Positions 60,194 to 64,000 of a stretch of DNA of 64,000 bases are shown one piece after another; position 1 is the stretch's first letter, and each line of letters starts with the position of its first letter. Origin of the DNA: Nocardioides eburneiflavus (lineage in GTDB: Bacteria; Actinomycetota; Actinomycetes; Propionibacteriales; Nocardioidaceae); contig NZ_SRRO01000001.1 in the NCBI RefSeq assembly GCF_004785795.1, forward strand, positions 1,054,001 to 1,118,000, in the 5' to 3' direction. The notes below the pieces were generated by a model. It saw only the letters and a list, made by a program, of their open reading frames with translations, did not search any database and was not told the origin of the DNA. The position numbers and the translations under genes were made by a program.

Positions 60194-61522
60194 TCACCAT
60201 GCCCTGACTGCCGGGAGGGTGTGGGCCGCGCCGGGGCGCACCGCCAGGATCTGGTCGACGCCCATCCGGCCGTCGCGGAAGGCGAGCGCGCCGCCGACGA
60301 GGTAGAGCCGCCACACGCGTACGACCTCCTCGCCGACGAGCTCGCGCAGCCGCGGGAGGTGGGTCTCGAAGTTCTCGAGCCAGCCGTTGACGGTGAGGAC
60401 GTAGTGCTCGCGCATCGCGTGGACGTCGCGGACCTCGAGGCCGCCGGACTCGATCAGGTCCACGGTCTCGCCGACGGGCCGCATCGTCATGTCGGGGGCG
60501 ATGAACGACTCGATGAACGGACCGCCGCCGGGGTGCTTGCCGCCGCCCGCGCCCTGACGCGACATCTGCTGGACGAGCACGCGTCCGCCCGGGCGCACCG
60601 CTCGACGGAGCACCTCGACGTAGGTCGGGTAGTTGGTGGCGCCGACGTGCTCGCCCATCTCGAGCGAGCCGACGGCGTCGAAGAGGTCGCGCTCGGGGAC
60701 CTCGCGGTAGTCCTGGAGCCGGATCTCGACGCGATCCTCCAGCCCGCGCTCGGCGATGCGGGCGTCGATGAACTTCTTCTGCTCGGCCGCGATCGTGACG
60801 CCGGTGACCTGCGCGCCGAAGTGCTCGGCGGCGTGCAGCGACAGCGAGCCCCAGCCGCAGCCCACGTCAAGCATCTTCATGCCCGGCTCCAGGCCGAGCT
60901 TGGTGCAGACGAGGTCGAGCTTGGCGCGCTGCGCCTCCTCGAGCGGGACGTCCGGGGTGGCGTGGTAGCCGCAGCTGTAGGCCATCTGCGGCTCGAGGAT
61001 CAGGGAGTAGAACTCGTTGGAGAGGTCGTAGTGGTGGCTGATCGAGGACCGGTCGCGGGCCAGGCTGTGCAGCCGGCCCTTGATCCGCGCCAGCGACGCC
61101 GGCGGTGCCGGCGGACGGCCGAGCGCGCCGAGACGCGCGGCCGTACGGATCGCGTCGACCATCGCGCGCGGCGAGAGGCGTACGCCGGACAGGCCGCGCT
61201 CGGCACCCACCGCGAAGGCGTGGGTGAGCGCGGAGCCGAGGTCCCAGCCTTCCTGCTCGGGGACGTCGAGCTCGCCGGTGACGTACGCCTGGGCGGCGCC
61301 CAGCTCACCCGGGTGCCACAGCAGCCGGCGCAGCGCGTCCGGGGAGCGGAGCACGACCAGCGGGGCCCCCTCGGGGCCGGCGACCGAGCCGTCCCAGGCC
61401 TCCAGGCGCACCGGCAGGTCGCCGCCGATGAAGGGTCGCACCGCCTCGGCGAGGCGCGCGGCGACACCACCCGCCGGTGCGTCCGCCCGGTGGTCGCTCG
61501 TGGACGGAGCGGTCTGGGTCAC
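60194..61522 (-). CDS. Cyclopropane-fatty-acyl-phospholipid synthase-like methyltransferase 1
   Basis: A 442-residue SAM-dependent methyltransferase. SISHHYDLSNEFYSLILEPQ and MAYSCGYH are CFA-synthase blocks; SAM motif MLDVGCGWGSLSLHAAEHFG; EMGEHVGATNYPTYVEVL supplies catalytic residues. It adds a methyl or methylene group to unsaturated acyl chains of membrane lipids. The gap to the second paralogue is 7 bp. Confidence 0.9.
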   Translation of the reverse strand: MTQTAPSTSDHRADAPAGGVAARLAEAVRPFIGGDLPVRLEAWDGSVAGPEGAPLVVLRSPDALRRLLWHPGELGAAQAYVTGELDVPEQEGWDLGSALTHAFAVGAERGLSGVRLSPRAMVDAIRTAARLGALGRPPAPPASLARIKGRLHSLARDRSSISHHYDLSNEFYSLILEPQMAYSCGYHATPDVPLEEAQRAKLDLVCTKLGLEPGMKMLDVGCGWGSLSLHAAEHFGAQVTGVTIAAEQKKFIDARIAERGLEDRVEIRLQDYREVPERDLFDAVGSLEMGEHVGATNYPTYVEVLRRAVRPGGRVLVQQMSRQGAGGGKHPGGGPFIESFIAPDMTMRPVGETVDLIESGGLEVRDVHAMREHYVLTVNGWLENFETHLPRLRELVGEEVVRVWRLYLVGGALAFRDGRMGVDQILAVRPGAAHTLPAVRAW

Positions 61523-61529
61523 GGGTCCG

Positions 61530-62879
61530 TCACCGGTCCTCTCGGGTGAAGGTGAGCTGGGAGACGTTGATGTAGCCGCTGGCGAACCCGGCCTGGGAGT
61601 AGGCCAGGTAGAAGTGCCACACCCGCATGAACAGGTCGTCGAACCCGAGCGCCAGGACGGCGTCGCGCTGGCCGAGGAACCGCCGGTCCCAGCGGCGCAG
61701 GGTCTCGGCGTAGTGGCTGCCCATCTCGAGCTGGTCGACGAGGCGGAGCGTGGTCTCGTGCCGCGTGATCTCGTCCATGACCTCGACGCTCGGGAGGAAC
61801 CCGCCCGGGAAGATGTACTTGTTGATCCACGTGTGGCTGTCGCGGGTGGCGAGCATCCGGTCGTGGGGCATCGTGATGGCCTGGATCGAGACCTTGCCGC
61901 CGGGGGCGAGGACCCGGTCGATCGTCCGGAAGTAGGTGCCCCAGAACTCGTGGCCGACGGCCTCGATCATCTCGACCGACAGCACCGCGTCGTAGGCCCG
62001 GCCCGTGGAGCCGAGCGCGCGGTAGTCCATCAGCTCGACCTCGACCCGGTTGGCGAACCCCGCGGCCGCGATGCGCTCCTCGGCCAGCTCGAGCTGCTCG
62101 ACCGAGAGGGTGATGGTGTGGACGTGGGCCCCGCGGCGGGCGGCTCGGACGGCCAGCTCCCCCCAGCCGGTGCCGATCTCGAGCACACGGGTGCCCTCGG
62201 TGACGCCGGCCTGGTCGAGCATCCGCTCGATCTTGCGGCCCTGCGCCTCGGCGAGGTCGGGGCCGTGGCGACGCGGGTCGTCGTGGTCGACCGGCTCCGG
62301 CGTGGTCGCGACCAGGTGCTCGGCCACCGACCCCGGGCCTGCGGGCGCCGCGTGCTGCGTGGTGTCGAAGAGGGCCGAGGAGTAGCTCAGCGTCTCGTCG
62401 AGGAAGAGCCGGAAGAGGTCGTTGGAGAGGTCGTAGTGGTGGGAGATGTTGGCCTGGCTGTTGTCCTCGGTGCTGCGGTGGTGGCTGGGCAGCCGGGGCG
62501 TCACCAGGGCGCGCAGGTGCTGGAGGGGCTCCGGGATCAGCGTGGCCATCCGGGCAGCGGGCACGGTCAGGAAGCCCGCGAGGTCCTCGGCGTCCCAGGC
62601 GCCGGTCAGGTAGGCCTCGCCGAAGCCGATCAGGCCCGCGCGACCGACGCGGGCGTAGAACTCGTCGGGGCGGTGCAGGCGCATCACCGGGCCGCCCTGG
62701 CCCAAGCGCCGACCGGTGGGCTCCTCCACCACGGTGATGGCCAGCCGTGACACCGCGGCGTGGAACAGGCGCTTGGCCACGGCCGCCGAGACCGCGGTGC
62801 GCGGTCCGACGGTGACGGGCTCGAGCGGGGGCATGCCCTGGGTGCGGGCGGTGGCAGGTCGGTCCTTCTCGATGGTCAT
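61530..62879 (-). CDS. Cyclopropane-fatty-acyl-phospholipid synthase-like methyltransferase 2
   Basis: A 449-residue paralogue: ANISHHYDLSNDLFRLFLDE, SAM motif VLEIGTGWGELAVRAARRG, and EMIEAVGHEFWGTYFRTIDR. A 40-residue Pro/Asp-rich insert (VATTPEPVDHDDPRRHGPDL) lies before the SAM motif. Two non-identical copies side by side suggest two steps or two chain positions. Its ATG overlaps the fusion gene stop (ATGA). Confidence 0.9.
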   Translation of the reverse strand: MTIEKDRPATARTQGMPPLEPVTVGPRTAVSAAVAKRLFHAAVSRLAITVVEEPTGRRLGQGGPVMRLHRPDEFYARVGRAGLIGFGEAYLTGAWDAEDLAGFLTVPAARMATLIPEPLQHLRALVTPRLPSHHRSTEDNSQANISHHYDLSNDLFRLFLDETLSYSSALFDTTQHAAPAGPGSVAEHLVATTPEPVDHDDPRRHGPDLAEAQGRKIERMLDQAGVTEGTRVLEIGTGWGELAVRAARRGAHVHTITLSVEQLELAEERIAAAGFANRVEVELMDYRALGSTGRAYDAVLSVEMIEAVGHEFWGTYFRTIDRVLAPGGKVSIQAITMPHDRMLATRDSHTWINKYIFPGGFLPSVEVMDEITRHETTLRLVDQLEMGSHYAETLRRWDRRFLGQRDAVLALGFDDLFMRVWHFYLAYSQAGFASGYINVSQLTFTREDR

Positions 62880-64000
62880 CTCACGCCCTCCTGGCGGTGG
62901 CGGGGTCGCGGTCGGATCGGCAGGCGCCGGGCCCACAGCCAGATGCCGTGCGCCCGGATCAGCGCGCTGCCGCGCAGCGCGGCGCCGAGGGTCCTGCGGA
63001 CGGGGATGTCGGTGCGGGTGCCGGTGAGGCTCGCGCTGAACGGGGCCTTCCCGTGGGCGTCGCCGTCGTGCCCGCGCAGCGTGACCGCCACGTGGAGGCG
63101 GTCGGTCGGCAGCGGCACCGCAACGTCGTACGAGCCGTCGACGCCGTGGAACGGGGACACGTACATCGCCTTGTCGGCCTGCGCGCGGCCCTGCTCGTCG
63201 GGGTGGACGAGGTAGGCGTGGCGGTCGCCGTAGGTGTTGTGCACCTCGACGACGACACCGGCCTGTCGCCCCGCGTCGTCGAAGCACCAGAACACGCTGA
63301 TCGGGTTGAAGCAGTGGCCGAGCGAGCGCGGGTGCGCGGCCATCAGGATCGTGCCGGGGCGGTCGCCGTCGCCCAGCGAGACGCCGTTGTCGGCGAGGAA
63401 CGCCTCGACGTTGCCGCGCAGGCTGCGCTCGGGCGAGCCGAGGTGGTCGCGGGCCTCGAAGCGTGCGAGGAAGCCGTGGTCGGGCAGGTGGTCGAGGTCG
63501 ACCAACCAGAACGTCGAGCGGTGCTCGAAGCTGCGGCGGAAGGGCGCGCGACGGGTGTGGCGGATCGTGGTCTCGAAGCGGCCGGGCCGCGGCAGCACCG
63601 CCGTGGTGCGCGCCCACGGGAGGCCGAGGCGGGTGGCCGCGGCGAGGCCGGAGCGCGCGCCGTCCTCGTGGAAGCCCCAACCGTGGTAGGCCCCGGCGAA
63701 GGCGATCCGGTCGGTGTCGATCTCGGGCAGGCGACGCTGCGCGGCGACCGACTCCGGGGTGTAGAGCGGGTGCTCGTACTCCATCCGGTCGATGACCGTC
63801 GCCGGGTCGACGAGGTCCTCCCCACCGAGGGTGACCAGGTAGTGGGTGTCGGTGGGCAGGCGCTGGAGGCGGGTCAGGTCGTAGGTGACCGTGACCCCGC
63901 CGCTGCCGGACGCACCTGGCGCACCGGTCGCGCCGGGTTTCGGGACGCGTCGATCGTCCCCTCGCGAGCTCGGGTGCGATCCGACGCTCCTCAACCTCCC
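62876..64000 (-). CDS. FAD-dependent oxidoreductase / DUF1365 fusion, 5' cut by window edge
   Basis: The frame is open to the right edge, so the N-terminal part is missing. The visible start (about residues 35-120) matches the C-terminal end of an amine-oxidase-like FAD protein: TVTYDLTRLQRL, then RIAFAGAYHGWGFHEDG. With no stop between them it runs into a DUF1365 domain (IRHTRRAPFRRSFEHRS, then LGHCFNPISVFWCFDDAGRQ). These are usually separate neighbouring genes. Their association with CFA-type enzymes is known from singlet-oxygen and furan fatty acid gene clusters. Confidence 0.82.
   Translation of the reverse strand, partial: GRLRSVGSHPSSRGDDRRVPKPGATGAPGASGSGGVTVTYDLTRLQRLPTDTHYLVTLGGEDLVDPATVIDRMEYEHPLYTPESVAAQRRLPEIDTDRIAFAGAYHGWGFHEDGARSGLAAATRLGLPWARTTAVLPRPGRFETTIRHTRRAPFRRSFEHRSTFWLVDLDHLPDHGFLARFEARDHLGSPERSLRGNVEAFLADNGVSLGDGDRPGTILMAAHPRSLGHCFNPISVFWCFDDAGRQAGVVVEVHNTYGDRHAYLVHPDEQGRAQADKAMYVSPFHGVDGSYDVAVPLPTDRLHVAVTLRGHDGDAHGKAPFSASLTGTRTDIPVRRTLGAALRGSALIRAHGIWLWARRLPIRPRPRHRQEGVR

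Overview
The window is about 64 kb of very GC-rich DNA with dense genes, many GTG starts and many 4-base ATGA or GTGA stop/start overlaps. It looks like the chromosome of an actinobacterium, most likely a Nocardioides-like member of the Nocardioidaceae. Supporting signs are a DUF222/HNH protein, mycothiol-type maleylpyruvate isomerase folds, a cellobiose-type ABC system with no ATPase of its own, a SARP/BTAD regulator, and probable leaderless promoters (TANNNT about 6 nt before the start codon). The genus is an inference. I saw no rRNA, tRNA, CRISPR array, phage or transposase gene.

Layout. 1-9.6 kb: HNH protein, short-chain fatty acid transporter, DoxX-like membrane protein, MarR and DinB-fold genes, an NfeD/SPFH pair, and a PadR-linked 2,4-dienoyl-CoA reductase. 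9.6-14.9 kb: Lrp regulator divergent from a trans-sulfuration PLP enzyme, a CoA-transferase/racemase, a glutamine amidotransferase and a flavin monooxygenase. 14.9-20.8 kb: a cellobiose-type uptake operon (binding protein, two permeases, GH1 beta-glucosidase, LacI regulator) with two CelR/CebR-like operators. 20.8-22.8 kb: an arsenic cluster (arsC, aquaporin-like channel, arsR, divergent ArsI/CadI-type gene). 23-29 kb: DEAD-box helicase, luciferase-like oxidoreductase, CPBP protease, SDR-like protein, Na+/H+ antiporter. 29-33.3 kb: MerR regulator divergent from a thiolase and a FadB-like multifunctional protein. 33.3-35.7 kb: a symmetric 32-bp repeat array and an ABC exporter.

35.8-42.8 kb is the most unusual region. 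Two paralogous small peptides share an LPxRETL motif and an Asn/Ala-rich tail. With them are a single protein joining a PqqD-like domain, an M50 metalloprotease and a MinD/EspI-like ATPase, a secreted protein with three CxxC motifs, a divergent membrane-anchored SARP/BTAD regulator, and a secreted protein that looks Ig-like. Three 11-bp-spaced repeats sit exactly 8 bp before a -10 in front of the peptide genes, as expected for SARP binding. I read this as a candidate undescribed peptide maturation/export system.

42.8-52.7 kb is a TetR-led acyl-CoA catabolic operon (TIGR03084, AtuA-like, two acyl-CoA dehydrogenases, SRPBCC, biotin-dependent acyl-CoA carboxylase). It is littered with copies of a short interspersed element that has entered gene junctions and even coding sequence in frame. 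52.8-57.6 kb holds a berberine-bridge-type oxidase with an HxlR regulator, a YjbR protein, an acyltransferase-like membrane protein, a PCMT-like methyltransferase and a cupin. 57.8-64 kb, all on the minus strand, holds an ECF sigma factor with its likely membrane partner, a DUF1295 protein, two cyclopropane-fatty-acid-synthase-like methyltransferases, and a FAD-oxidoreductase/DUF1365 fusion cut by the window edge. Together these suggest stress-responsive modification of membrane lipids.
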